Positions 54,300 to 63,240 of a stretch of 64,000 nucleotides of DNA are shown in pieces (the first letter of the stretch is position 1; each line of letters starts with the position of its first letter). The stretch is from Amycolatopsis sp. MtRt-6 (GTDB lineage: Bacteria; Actinomycetota; Actinomycetes; Mycobacteriales; Pseudonocardiaceae): assembly GCF_017308975.1 (NCBI RefSeq), contig NZ_JADWPD010000002.1:248001-312000 (forward strand). The letters are read 5' to 3'. The notes under the pieces were generated by a model, which searched no databases, was not told where the DNA came from, and worked only from the letters and a program-made list of their open reading frames with translations. A program made the translations under genes and the position numbers.

Positions 54300-55613
54300 A
54301 TGAGCACTCAGCTCCGCAGAGCGGTCGCGTCCAGCTACCTCGGCAGTCTCATCGAGTACTACGACTTCCTCCTCTACGCCACGGCGAGCGCGGTGGTCTT
54401 CGGCAAGGTCTTCTTCGCCGACCTCGATCCGGCACTGGCCACGGTCGCCAGCTTCGGCACGTTCGCCACCGGCTACCTCGCCCGCCCGCTCGGCGGCCTG
54501 ATCTTCGGTCACTTCGGCGACCGGCTGGGCCGCAAGCGGATGCTCATCCTCACCATGAGCCTGATGGGCGTCGCGAGCTTCCTCATCGGCCTGCTCCCCG
54601 GCTACGCCCAGATCGGCCCGATCGCCCCGCTCGGCCTGGTGCTGCTCCGCGTCGTCCAGGGCATCGCGGTCGGCGGTGAGTGGGGCGGCGCCGTGCTGAT
54701 GTCCGCCGAGCACGCGCGGAGCCGCCGCGGCCTGTGGGCCGCCTTCACCAACGCCGGCGCCCCGAGCGGCATGGTCGTCTCCACGCTCGCCATGTCCGCC
54801 ACCGCGGCGCTGACGTCCGAAGCGGACTTCCTCGCCTGGGGCTGGCGGATCCCGTTCCTGCTCAGCATCGTCCTGCTCGCGGTCGGCCTGTTCGTGCGCT
54901 CCCGCGTCGACGAGACGCCCGCGTTCCTGGCCGCCAGCAAGGAAAAGCGCCGCCGGCTGCCGGTCGTCGCCGTGCTGCGCGACCACCCGCGCGTGCTGCT
55001 TCTGGGTGTCGGCGTCGGGCTCGCCGCGTTCGTCGTCCAGGCCACGCTGACCACCTTCGTGCTTGCCTACGGCGTCCAGCAGGGACACCCGCGGCCGGAG
55101 ATGCTCAACGCGCTCACGCTGTCGTCGGCCTGCGCGGTCGCGGGAATCCTGCTGTGGTCGGCGCTGTCCGACCGGATCGGCCGCCGCCCGGTCGTCCTCG
55201 CCGGGGTGGCCGCGATGGCGGTGTTCGGGTTCCTGCTGTTCCCGATGGTCCGCAGCGACAGCGGGTTCCTGCTCGTCCTGGCGCTGGTGATCGGCCAGGG
55301 CGTCATCCACCCGATGATGTACGGCCCGCTGGCCGCCCTCTACTCCGAGCTGTTCGACACCGAAAGCCGCTACACCGGCGCGTCGCTGGGCTACCAGCTC
55401 GCCGGGCTCGGCGCCGGGTTCGCCCCGCTGATCTTCGCCGAGCTCCAGCGCGTCAACGGCGGCGGCTCGACCACCCCCGTGTCGTGGACCATCGCCGCGT
55501 TCTGCCTGCTGTCCGCGGTCTGCGTGCTGGCGCTGCGGGAGACCCACCGCCGTGACCTCACCCCCGAGCCGGGTGTCCCCGCGGCCGCCCAGCGGGAAGG
55601 AAACCGAGGATGA
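54300..55613 (+). CDS. MHS-family (MFS) transporter
   Basis: This 437-residue protein with about 12 membrane segments has metabolite:H+ symporter signatures: SSYLGSLIEYYDFLLYATASAVVFGKVFF at the N-terminus, the conserved loop GHFGDRLGRKRMLI and VVQGIAVGGEWGGAVLMSAEHA, and LSDRIGRRPVVLAG in the second half. MHS transporters take up organic acids such as shikimate, alpha-ketoglutarate or aromatic acids. The ATG at 54300 is preferred (GAGGGTGAACCTC upstream). The frame is open 46 codons further upstream. The stop overlaps the hydrolase gene (ATGA). Confidence 0.88.
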   Translation: MSTQLRRAVASSYLGSLIEYYDFLLYATASAVVFGKVFFADLDPALATVASFGTFATGYLARPLGGLIFGHFGDRLGRKRMLILTMSLMGVASFLIGLLPGYAQIGPIAPLGLVLLRVVQGIAVGGEWGGAVLMSAEHARSRRGLWAAFTNAGAPSGMVVSTLAMSATAALTSEADFLAWGWRIPFLLSIVLLAVGLFVRSRVDETPAFLAASKEKRRRLPVVAVLRDHPRVLLLGVGVGLAAFVVQATLTTFVLAYGVQQGHPRPEMLNALTLSSACAVAGILLWSALSDRIGRRPVVLAGVAAMAVFGFLLFPMVRSDSGFLLVLALVIGQGVIHPMMYGPLAALYSELFDTESRYTGASLGYQLAGLGAGFAPLIFAELQRVNGGGSTTPVSWTIAAFCLLSAVCVLALRETHRRDLTPEPGVPAAAQREGNRG

Positions 55614-56956
55614 GCGGCTGGCTCCGCCGGGTCGGCGCCCTGGTCGTCACGACACTGACCGCGATCGGCCTCACCACCGGAAGCACGGCACAGGCCGCCA
55701 CCCCCACGCACTACACCGGGCAGCTGCCCGACGGCGCGACCTGGGTGGCGGACGTGCCGGCCGCCTGGAACGGGACGGTCATCCTCTACAGCCACGGCTT
55801 CGGCCCCTTGGAAGCGCGCAACGCGCCGGACGAGCCGACCGGGCAGGCCCTGCTCGAGGCCGGCTACGCGCTCATCGGCTCGTCCTACAGCGGGCCGTCG
55901 TGGTGGGCGCTCGCCTCCGCCCCGCGTGACCAGTTCGCCTCCCTCGACGAGCTCGTGCGGAAGATCGGCGAGCCCCGCCGCACCATCGCGTGGGGCACGT
56001 CGATGGGCGGCCTCGTGAGCGCGCTCGAAGCGGAATCCGGCCACCGGCGGCTCGACGGCGCGCTGACGACGTGCGGCCTGGTCGCCGGCGCGCTGAACCT
56101 GAACAACTACCAGCTCGACGGCGAATACGCGTTGTCGCGGCTGCTCGCCCCGGCCCAGCCGGTGAAGCTGGTCCGCTTCGCGAACGCCGACGAGGCGACC
56201 GCGTCGGGCGCGGCGCTGACGAAGCTCGTCACCGACGCCCAGGGCACGGCGGCCGGCCGGGCCCGGATCGCCCTCGGCGCGGCGCTGCTGAACATGCCGG
56301 CCTGGCTGACCGGCGACACCCCGCCCGGCCCGGCCGACTACGTGGGCCAGCAGCAGCAACAGCAGCAGGCCCTGGCCCAGTTCGTGCTCGGCTTCGTCGT
56401 CTCCGGCCGCTACCACATCGAGCTGGCAGCCGGCGGCAACAGCGCGTACAACCGTGGCGTGGACTACCGGGCACTCCTGTCCGGCAGCCCGCTGGCGCGC
56501 CAGGTCCGGGCGCTGTACCGGGCGGCGGGCCTCGACCTCGACGCCGACCTGGGCGAGCTGACCCGCCACGCGGACATCACGCCCGACCGGCAGGCGGTCG
56601 CGACGCTGGCCCGCACGTCGCAGGCGACCGGGCGGCTTCGCGTGCCCTCGCTGGCCATCCACACCACGGCGGATCACCTGGTCCCGGTCGAGCAGGAGAA
56701 CTGGTACGCCCACCGGGTCCGCTCGGCGGGGCGGGAACCGTTGCTGCGTCAGGCGTACGTCGGCGCGGCCGGGCACTGCGCGTTCCGGCCTTCGGAGACC
56801 ATCGCGGCCCTGCACGCGCTGGAGTCCCGGATCGAGACGGGCCGTTGGCCCGACCTGAGGCCGGAGCGCCTCAACGCGGCCGCGGCCGCACTCGGCGCGC
56901 CGGGCCGTTATCTCCGCTACAGCCCGGCACCCCTGACCGGCGCGGGCCACCGCTGA
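55610..56956 (+). CDS. Secreted alpha/beta-hydrolase coupled to the MHS transporter
   Basis: This 448-residue exported hydrolase has a signal peptide (residues 1-29, ending AQAA). It has a nucleophile elbow GTSMGG in TIAWGTSMGGLVSALEAESGH, a candidate Asp in IHTTADHLVPVEQENWYA and a His in GAAGHCAFRPSE. A seven-Gln run (VGQQQQQQQALAQ) lies mid-protein. No named esterase family is recognised with certainty. Translational coupling to the transporter suggests that it releases outside the cell a compound the transporter imports. A strong terminator follows. Confidence 0.8.
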   Translation: MSGWLRRVGALVVTTLTAIGLTTGSTAQAATPTHYTGQLPDGATWVADVPAAWNGTVILYSHGFGPLEARNAPDEPTGQALLEAGYALIGSSYSGPSWWALASAPRDQFASLDELVRKIGEPRRTIAWGTSMGGLVSALEAESGHRRLDGALTTCGLVAGALNLNNYQLDGEYALSRLLAPAQPVKLVRFANADEATASGAALTKLVTDAQGTAAGRARIALGAALLNMPAWLTGDTPPGPADYVGQQQQQQQALAQFVLGFVVSGRYHIELAAGGNSAYNRGVDYRALLSGSPLARQVRALYRAAGLDLDADLGELTRHADITPDRQAVATLARTSQATGRLRVPSLAIHTTADHLVPVEQENWYAHRVRSAGREPLLRQAYVGAAGHCAFRPSETIAALHALESRIETGRWPDLRPERLNAAAAALGAPGRYLRYSPAPLTGAGHR

Positions 56957-56957
56957 G

Positions 56958-56993
56958 GCAAGGGGGGCAGCACTCCTCGGCTGCCCCCCTTGC
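56958..56993. terminator. Bidirectional hairpin terminator
   Basis: A 13-bp perfect stem (GCAAGGGGGGCAG, 56958-56970, with 56981-56993) closes a 10-nt loop between the convergent secreted hydrolase and esterase genes. The purine-rich left arm gives U-rich character when read on the minus strand. Confidence 0.75.
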
Positions 56994-57023
56994 GTCACGG
57001 TGAATCGCGGCTGAGCGCCGGTC

Positions 57024-57944
57024 TCAGGACAGGCCGAAGAAGGCGATGGCGGCGGCCGCCATCCCGGTCGAGGGCAGGCTGTGCCCGGCGCCCTGGATGC
57101 TGTAGGCCTCGACCTTGTCGGCGTACTTGCGGCGGTTCCAGTTCGCCTGCGGCGTGTCCGTGGACGTCGGCGTCTGGCTCAGGCCGAACACGTTCGTCCA
57201 CTGCTCGATCTCCTCCTGCAGCAACGAATACGGCACGAGCGTGTCGTTCGTGCCGTGCCACAGCTGGACACGCGGGCGAGCGCCGGTGTAGCCGGGGTAG
57301 GCCTGGCGGACCGCGTCACCCCACTGCTGGGGCGTGCGGTTCGCGCCGCCGCTGCCGGTGCACTTGCTGCTCCACGGCGGGAAGTCCGCCGCGTTCGCGA
57401 AGCAGTTGAAGGGAACGCCCATGAACGCCGCGCCCGCCTTGAACACGTCCGGGTACAGCGCGAGCATTTCGTTGGTCATCATGCCGCCCGACGACGACCC
57501 GGTGGCGAAGACGCGGTTCGGGTCGCCACCGTAGCGCTGCTGCGCGTACGTCACCATCGACACGATCGACACCGGGTCGCTGCCACCGCCCCGGCGCTTC
57601 GCGGCATCCGACCAGGTGTCGAAGCACTTGCCGAAGCCGGCCTGCTGCTGGGCGCTGGGGTAGATGACCAGGAACCCGTAGCGGTTGGCGAGCGAAGCGA
57701 ACTCGCTGCCGGAGTAGAAGCCGGGCCCCGAACCACCGCAGCCGTGCATGGCGACCACGATCGCGGGATTGGCCGGCCGCGCGTCCGGCACGTAGATGTG
57801 CATGCGCATCCCGCCCGGGTTGTTCCCGAAGCCGGTCACTTCCACCAGCGAAGCGGCCGATGCCGTCGACGGCACGACGGCCGAGGTGACGGCCATCAGC
57901 AGGGCACTGGCCATGGTCACGAACGCCGTTCTGAATCCACTCAT
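57024..57944 (-). CDS. Secreted CE1/PHB-depolymerase-like esterase
   Basis: This 306-residue exported esterase has a signal peptide to about residue 30 (TASAAS) and the core of CE1/PHB depolymerase family enzymes. That core includes MRMHIYVPDARPANPAIVVAMHGCGGSG, the nucleophile in VFATGSSSGGMMTNEMLALYPDVF, Asp in LWHGTNDTLVPY and His in SIQGAGHSLPSTG. Relatives are feruloyl and acetylxylan esterases and polyhydroxyalkanoate depolymerases. It lacks a separate binding module. The ATG at 57944 is preceded by GGAGGTCACCG. Together with the expansin it fits a plant-biomass lifestyle. Confidence 0.85.
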   Translation of the reverse strand: MSGFRTAFVTMASALLMAVTSAVVPSTASAASLVEVTGFGNNPGGMRMHIYVPDARPANPAIVVAMHGCGGSGPGFYSGSEFASLANRYGFLVIYPSAQQQAGFGKCFDTWSDAAKRRGGGSDPVSIVSMVTYAQQRYGGDPNRVFATGSSSGGMMTNEMLALYPDVFKAGAAFMGVPFNCFANAADFPPWSSKCTGSGGANRTPQQWGDAVRQAYPGYTGARPRVQLWHGTNDTLVPYSLLQEEIEQWTNVFGLSQTPTSTDTPQANWNRRKYADKVEAYSIQGAGHSLPSTGMAAAAIAFFGLS

Positions 57945-58134
57945 CGGTGACCTCCGGTCGGCGATCCCCCTCGCTCACCGAGGTTAGGCAGATTCACAAC
58001 GACCGTCAACGATTCATCGACTATTCTGCGGTACCGAAACTTTCGAACTCAGTGATACCCTCGAAATGCCGAACAATCTATTGATGATCGTCGCGAAAAC
58101 AGCGAAGAATCCGGCGATGGCAGGAGGGTGGCGC

Positions 58135-58971
58135 ATGCTCGAAGCGGTCGGCCGGGCGGAGGACGAAAGCGCGCCGGGCGTGCGGCCCGAGGCCCTGCTG
58201 CTCACCCTGTTCGGCGATCACGTGCTGGACCGCGGGGTCGCCGTGTCGACCGGCGGGGTCATCGCCGTCCTCGACCGGCTCGGCGTCGGCGCGCACGCGA
58301 CCCGGGCCACGCTCAGCCGGATGACCCGCCGCGATCTGCTCCGCACCGTGCGCCGGGGGCGTCAGGCGTTCCTGGCGCTGACCGCGCACGGCACGGCGGT
58401 CCTGCGCGACGGGCAGCGCAAGCTCGACGGCGACGTCGTCGACCGGCACTGGGACGGCCGGTGGACGCTGCTGACGTTCTCGGTACCGGAATCCCGGCGC
58501 GCGGACCGGTACGCCCTGCGCACCCGGCTGGGCTGGTTCGGGTTCGGCCCGTTGCGCAGCGGGCTGTGGGTTTCGGCGTCGGCCGCGGACATCTCGGCGG
58601 CACTGGCCGAGCTCGACCTCATCGACCACGCCGAGGTGTTCCGCGCCGAACCGTTCATGTGGACCGACCCCGCGCGGATCGCCCGCGAAGCCTGGGACCT
58701 GCCCCGGATCGCGGCCGGCTACGAGCAGTTCCTCCGCCGCTGGGGCGGCCGCGCGCCCGGCGACCTCGGCGACGCCCTGTCCTGCCGCATCCGGCTGGGC
58801 GCGGAGTGGCTCCTGCTGATCCGCCGCGACCCGGTCCTGCCGCCGGCCCTGCTGCCGCCGGACTGGCCGGGCACGCGGGCCGCGGCGCTGTTCCGCGCCC
58901 TGCGCCGCCAGTGGACGCGGCCGGCCGAGGAACTGGCGGGCGGGCTCCTCGAGTTCCTCGTCGAGGATTGA
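58135..58971 (+). CDS. PaaX-family transcriptional regulator (second copy)
   Basis: This 278-residue protein has the same plan as the PaaX-like protein encoded at 53307-54161: VIAVLDRLGVGAHATRATLSRMTRRDLL as winged helix and GRWTLLTFSVPESRRADRYALRTRLGWFGFGPLRSGLWVSA as middle domain. The two are divergent paralogues. The ATG at 58135 is chosen for its GGAGGG site about 9 nt upstream. Two earlier in-frame starts lie at 58066 and 58117. It is divergent from the secreted esterase gene, its most likely target, with an AT-richer region between. Confidence 0.85.
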   Translation: MLEAVGRAEDESAPGVRPEALLLTLFGDHVLDRGVAVSTGGVIAVLDRLGVGAHATRATLSRMTRRDLLRTVRRGRQAFLALTAHGTAVLRDGQRKLDGDVVDRHWDGRWTLLTFSVPESRRADRYALRTRLGWFGFGPLRSGLWVSASAADISAALAELDLIDHAEVFRAEPFMWTDPARIAREAWDLPRIAAGYEQFLRRWGGRAPGDLGDALSCRIRLGAEWLLLIRRDPVLPPALLPPDWPGTRAAALFRALRRQWTRPAEELAGGLLEFLVED

Positions 58972-58985
58972 CACCCGACGGCGGT

Positions 58986-59009
58986 TGCCACGTTGCATGC
59001 CACGTTGCA
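58986..59009. repeat. Perfect tandem 12-mer upstream of the propeller-protein gene
   Basis: TGCCACGTTGCA occurs twice in direct succession (58986-58997 and 58998-59009), followed by A. It lies 38 bp before the GTG start at 59047 and 15 bp after the PaaX-like stop. Tandem half-sites of this kind can form a regulator binding site. Confidence 0.7.
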
Positions 59010-59046
59010 AACTGGGGCCCCCGCCGTCCCCCCTCGGAGGTCAAAG

Positions 59047-60485
59047 GTGACCGGCTTCGATCGACGCGACGTGCTCCGTGCCCTCACCGCGCTGGGGGTC
59101 ACCGGCGTGACCGCGAGCCTCTTCGGCGGGACCGCCGAGGCGGCCGGCACGAGCCCGCTGGACCTGAAGTTCGCCGTCACCGAGCAGTTCCGGCCGTTCG
59201 ACCTGATCGCGCCGAGGTTCGTCCAGCTCGACTCCCCCGCCCGGCCCGGCGCGCTCGTCAAGACCGGCATCCGGCCGAAGGCGCCCTACGGGAGACCGTG
59301 CAGGTGCTCGACGACCGCGCGCCGGTCGTCGCCGGGCTGGCCGGCGCCGGGGTTTCGGTGCTCGGCACCTACGACGCCGCCGCGGGGCAGGCCGGGATCG
59401 AGATCACCACGCCGGGCGGCACCACCGTGGTCAAGACCGCGCCGGCGGACCTGCGGGCGCCGTTCGGCTTCGCCGTGGTGGTCAACGAAAACGCGGTCAC
59501 GGTGCTGGCCGACCGCGGCACCGGCTGGCAGCCGCTGCTGACCGAGCGCGACCAGGTCCGCGCCCGAGTGGACCTGCGCGACCCGGCCGTGCTGGGCCGG
59601 CTGGGCTACACCTACGGCAGCCGCGGCCCGGCGCGGCTGGGCCGGGTCCGGGCCGGCTACTTCGGCCAGGCCGGCGTCCGCGATCCGCACGTCGTCCAGT
59701 ACGCCGACGGCCGCCCCTACATCCGGCACGGCAAGCTGTACCTGACCATGACGAACGCCGGTCTCGGGTTCTTCCAGCAGGCGCACTGGGCGGTGTGGAC
59801 GCTGGACCTGGCCGACCCGGCGAAGCTGGAGCAGGTGGCCACGCTGTTCTTCGCACGCGACGGCGTCGTCCTCGGCGACCACGCGGGCCAGATCATCCGC
59901 GACGGCGACCGCTTCGTCCTGCTGATGAGCTCGTGGGGCGACTTCTCGTTCAACGGCGTCCACGTGCGCCACGCCGTCACCCGCGCCGACGTGCTGTCGG
60001 GCGTGCACGTCCTGCCCACCGAGCGGCTGCCGCTGCCGACGACGGTCAGTTCGTGGGACCCGGCCCTGACGAAGATCGACGGCCGCTGGCACCTCGCGTT
60101 CGTCGAAAGCCCCGCCCAGCAACCGGCGTTCGTGTTCCACCCGGCCCTGGCGGCCGCCCCGCGCGGCGCGGACTACGACGAGGGGCTGACGCTGCTGGGC
60201 GCCGACCTGTCGGTGAAGCAGACGGAGGGCACGATCCTGCAGCGGGTGGGCGGCCGCTGGTACGTGTTCGCCAGCGACGGCGACGCCCGCGAGTACCCGG
60301 TGTACGACTTGGGAATGCGCAAGCTGGGCAAGCTGAACGCACCGTACGGCACGAACATCCCGCACCCGATGCTGGTCCGCATCGGCGGCAGCTGGTGGCT
60401 GCCGACGTTCGACGGAACGCAGTACGCGGAGGACGTCCTCGGCTACGGCGGCCACGGCGACTTCATCCTGATGCGGTCGAGCTGA
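59047..60485 (+). pseudogene. Tat-exported five-bladed propeller (glycosidase-like) protein with a frameshift
   Basis: The N-terminus starts at GTG 59047 (GGAGG upstream) with a Tat-type signal (DRRDVLRALTALGVTGVTASLFGG) and reads to KAPYG near 59292. From there the coding frame continues one base back with ETVQVLDDRAPVVAGLAGAGVSVLGTYD and runs to 60485. Restoring one G in the GGG at 59290-59292 would join the two parts cleanly into about 480 residues. The C-terminal part (DPHVVQYADGRPYIRHGKLYLTMTN, SSWDPALTKIDGRWHLAF, TEGTILQRVGGRWYVFASDG) resembles beta-propeller glycoside hydrolase-like proteins. It is either a genuine pseudogene or a one-base sequencing error in a G run. Confidence 0.75.
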
Positions 60486-60620
60486 CTCCACCTGCCCGAT
60501 CGACCTCAGCGGCCCACCTCTCGACCGCAGCGGCCCACTTGCCCGGCCCGCCCCTTGACCGGCCTTTCGGATCCAAACAGCATCCCCGGGGTCCCCTTCC
60601 CCAGCCCCGTGGGAGTGCTC

Positions 60621-62462
60621 ATGAACGACAACGGCATCAGCCGCCGGAGCCTGCTCGGTGCCGCCGCCGTCACCGTCGTCGCCGCCGGTGTGGCCCGGCC
60701 CTCCGTCGCCGCAGCACAGTCGCGTGCCGCCGACACCATCGTCGTGCGCGGCAATGTGCTCCTGCTCGACCGGCGGTTCCGGCGGGCCGAAGCCGTCGCG
60801 CTGAAGAACGGGCGGGTCCTCGCCACCGGGACCACCCGGGAGATCCGGCGGCTCGCCGGACGGCACACCCGGGTCGTCGACGCCGCCGGGGGCACCGTGC
60901 TGCCCGGCATCAACGACTCGCACCTGCACTTCAACGCCGTCGGCCTGCAAGCGCCGCCGTTCAGCTATCCCGTCGACACCGCCACCATCGCCGAGCTGCA
61001 GGACGTCCTCCGCACAGCCGTCGCCGAGGCGGCGCCCGGTGCCTGGGTGCGCGGAGGCGGCTGGAACGACAACCGGCTGCCCAAGCCACCCGATCGGCGT
61101 GACCTCGATGCCGTCTCCACCGAGCACCCGATCTACCTGATGGACTTCTCCGGCCACGCCGTCGCCGTCAACTCACCCGTGCTGCGGCTGGCCGGCGTCA
61201 CGAAAGCGACCCCGGACCCGCCCAGCGGCCGGATCGAACGGGACGCCGACGGCGAGCCGACCGGGGTGTTCCGGGAAGGCCCCGCCATCGGGCTGGTCGC
61301 GAAGATCGTCCCGCCCTGGACGAAGGCGGAGATCTCGAAGGGCATGGACGCGGCCGCCGCCGCCCTGCACTCGCTCGGCATCACCAGCGTCACCGAGCCC
61401 GGCATCGGCCTCGACCTGCTCGACCTCTACGCGGAGAAGTACCACGCCGGGCAGCTCCCGCTGCGGTTCACCATGATGCTGCGCGGCGGCACCGCCCGCA
61501 GCCAGCTCGACGCGCTCCTCGCGCAGTACCGGCCACTGCGGGACGTCGATCCGCGGCGGCTGCGCGTCAGCCAGATCAAGCTCATCGCCGACGGCATCCC
61601 GACCGCCGCCCGGACCGCCTGGCTGCACGAGCCCTACCTCGACGGCACCAACGGCGTCCCGCTGCTCGACGGCGCCACCATCGAGGACCAGGTGCGCACC
61701 CTGCACGACCTCATCAAGGTCGCCACGCGGCACGGGTTCCAGGTCGGCACGCACTCGACCGGCGACGCCGCCATCGACGCGGTGGTCGCCGGCTACCTCG
61801 CCGCGCTGGGGCCGTCCGGGCGGAACCCGTTGCGCCACTACGTCATCCACGGCGACCTCACGCCGCGGAAGACGTTGCGGACCATGGCCCGGCACGACAT
61901 CGGCGTCACCATGAACGCCACCATCAAGTACCTGCTCGGCCGCACCCTCGACACCACGATCGGGCCGGCGCGCGTGGACTACCAGTGGCCGTACCGCACG
62001 GCGCTCGACGCCGGCGTCCGCGTGTGCAGTGCCTCCGACGCCCCGGTCACCCCGGCGAACTGGCTTCAGGGCGTCGCCGGGTCGGTGCTGCGCGAGGGCC
62101 AGTTCGGCGGCGTGGCCGGCGAGGCCGAGCGGATCACCGTGGAGGAGGCGCTCGTCAGCTACATCCGCACCCCGGCCTGGCAGGACCGCGCGGAGAGCTG
62201 GAAGGGCACGCTCCAGCAGGGCAACACCGCGGACATCACCATCGTCGACGGCGACATTCTCGGCGCGGACCCGCACGACCTGCCAGGCATGAAGATCAGC
62301 GCGACCATCGTCGGCGGAGACGTCGTGTACGACGCCGGATCGTCGGTAGCGCAAGCGGCGGCGGTGCTCAGCCACAGCCAGGCGACGAGCTGCCTCCAGC
62401 AGGGGCTGTGCTGCTGCCGTCTGGCCGAACAGGTCCACCGCGGTGCCGGACTGACCGCCTAG
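60621..62462 (+). CDS. Tat-exported metal-dependent amidohydrolase (YtcJ-like)
   Basis: This 613-residue exported amidohydrolase has a twin-arginine signal (ISRRSLLGAAAVTVVAAGVARPSVAAAQ). Metal-site motifs include the H-x-H in LPGINDSHLHFNAVG, His residues in FQVGTHSTGDAAIDAVV and HYVIHGDLTPRKTL, and the Asp in VCSASDAPVTPANW. The ISATIVGGDVVYD end is typical. Substrates of YtcJ-like proteins are mostly unknown. The ATG at 60621 is favoured by the Tat motif and GGGAG upstream. The last 40 residues, with CLQQGLCCCRLAEQ, are unlike the family and may be an added tail. It is followed by a hairpin. Confidence 0.82.
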   Translation: MNDNGISRRSLLGAAAVTVVAAGVARPSVAAAQSRAADTIVVRGNVLLLDRRFRRAEAVALKNGRVLATGTTREIRRLAGRHTRVVDAAGGTVLPGINDSHLHFNAVGLQAPPFSYPVDTATIAELQDVLRTAVAEAAPGAWVRGGGWNDNRLPKPPDRRDLDAVSTEHPIYLMDFSGHAVAVNSPVLRLAGVTKATPDPPSGRIERDADGEPTGVFREGPAIGLVAKIVPPWTKAEISKGMDAAAAALHSLGITSVTEPGIGLDLLDLYAEKYHAGQLPLRFTMMLRGGTARSQLDALLAQYRPLRDVDPRRLRVSQIKLIADGIPTAARTAWLHEPYLDGTNGVPLLDGATIEDQVRTLHDLIKVATRHGFQVGTHSTGDAAIDAVVAGYLAALGPSGRNPLRHYVIHGDLTPRKTLRTMARHDIGVTMNATIKYLLGRTLDTTIGPARVDYQWPYRTALDAGVRVCSASDAPVTPANWLQGVAGSVLREGQFGGVAGEAERITVEEALVSYIRTPAWQDRAESWKGTLQQGNTADITIVDGDILGADPHDLPGMKISATIVGGDVVYDAGSSVAQAAAVLSHSQATSCLQQGLCCCRLAEQVHRGAGLTA

Positions 62463-62505
62463 GCCGGTATTGAAGTCGTGTCGAGCTGGTGTGCTCGTGG
62501 GTGTG

Positions 62506-62531
62506 GGCCCGTAGCCGTTGGGCTGCGGGCC
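62506..62531. terminator. Hairpin between the amidohydrolase and the HNH remnant
   Basis: GGCCCGTAGCC (62506-62516) pairs with GGCTGCGGGCC (62521-62531) with one G-T wobble around a GTTG loop. It separates two convergent reading frames and probably acts as a terminator for both. Confidence 0.55.
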
Positions 62532-62541
62532 TGTCCCGTGG

Positions 62542-63240
62542 TCAGGCTGTGAATGGGAGTGGTTCGTGGAGGTTGTTGCGCCTTGGTTTGCGGCGTCGGT
62601 CGATGAACGCCGGTGGGAGGAATTCGGGGAGCCCGTCGGGGGCGATGCGGACTTCCCAGCCGGAGCGGTGCAGGAGCCGGTGGTGGTGGGCGCACATCAG
62701 GACCAGGTTGGTGAGGTCGGTGGGGCCGCCGTCTGCCCAGTGGCGGATGTGGTGGCCTTGACAGTGCCGGGGTGGACGATGACAGCCCGGGAAGGCACAA
62801 CCCCGGTCCCGGAGGAACAATGCTCGGCGCAGTCCGGCGGAGATGAGGCGGCGGAGGCGGCCGAGGTTGAGCGGTTCGCTCTTGTCGCCCAGCACCGCCG
62901 GGATGATCATGGCGTCGCAGGCATGCACCCGCGCTTCGGCCGCGGTCATCGTCCCGGTGTCGCCGAGGGTGGCCTTGCCGACGCCGGACTTCAGGTCCTC
63001 CAATGACACGGCGACCATGACGTGGGCGCGTTCCCCGGCCTGCATCGGCAACTCCGGAGAATTCAGAGCCAGGTCGACGGCATCGGAGAAGGCATCCCCG
63101 TAGCGCTGCGGGGTGGTGCGGAAGTCGGGACCCTCGTCGCCGGTGCGCCGCTCGGCCAGAGCATCCAGCAGGGCGTGGGCGCGGGTGCCGGTCTCGTCGT
63201 CGAACCGGCCACTCAGTTCCCAGACCCCGGTTCTTTTGTG
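62542..63240 (-). pseudogene. DUF222/HNH endonuclease, 5'-truncated
   Basis: Read on the minus strand, the frame from about 63240 to the stop at 62542 encodes the C-terminal 230 residues of a 13E12/DUF222 protein: WELSGRFDDETGTRAHALLDALAERRTG, then an intact HNH domain (RDRGCAFPGCHRPPRHCQGHHIRHWADGGPTDLTNLVLMCAHHHRLLH). The N-terminal half expected for the family (about 200 residues) is absent. Upstream of about 63240 the same frame is only the antisense of an aldehyde dehydrogenase gene, although it stays open. No start codon with a ribosome site is evident. These genes are multicopy in actinomycetes, which makes them frequent points of recombination and misassembly. Confidence 0.75.
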
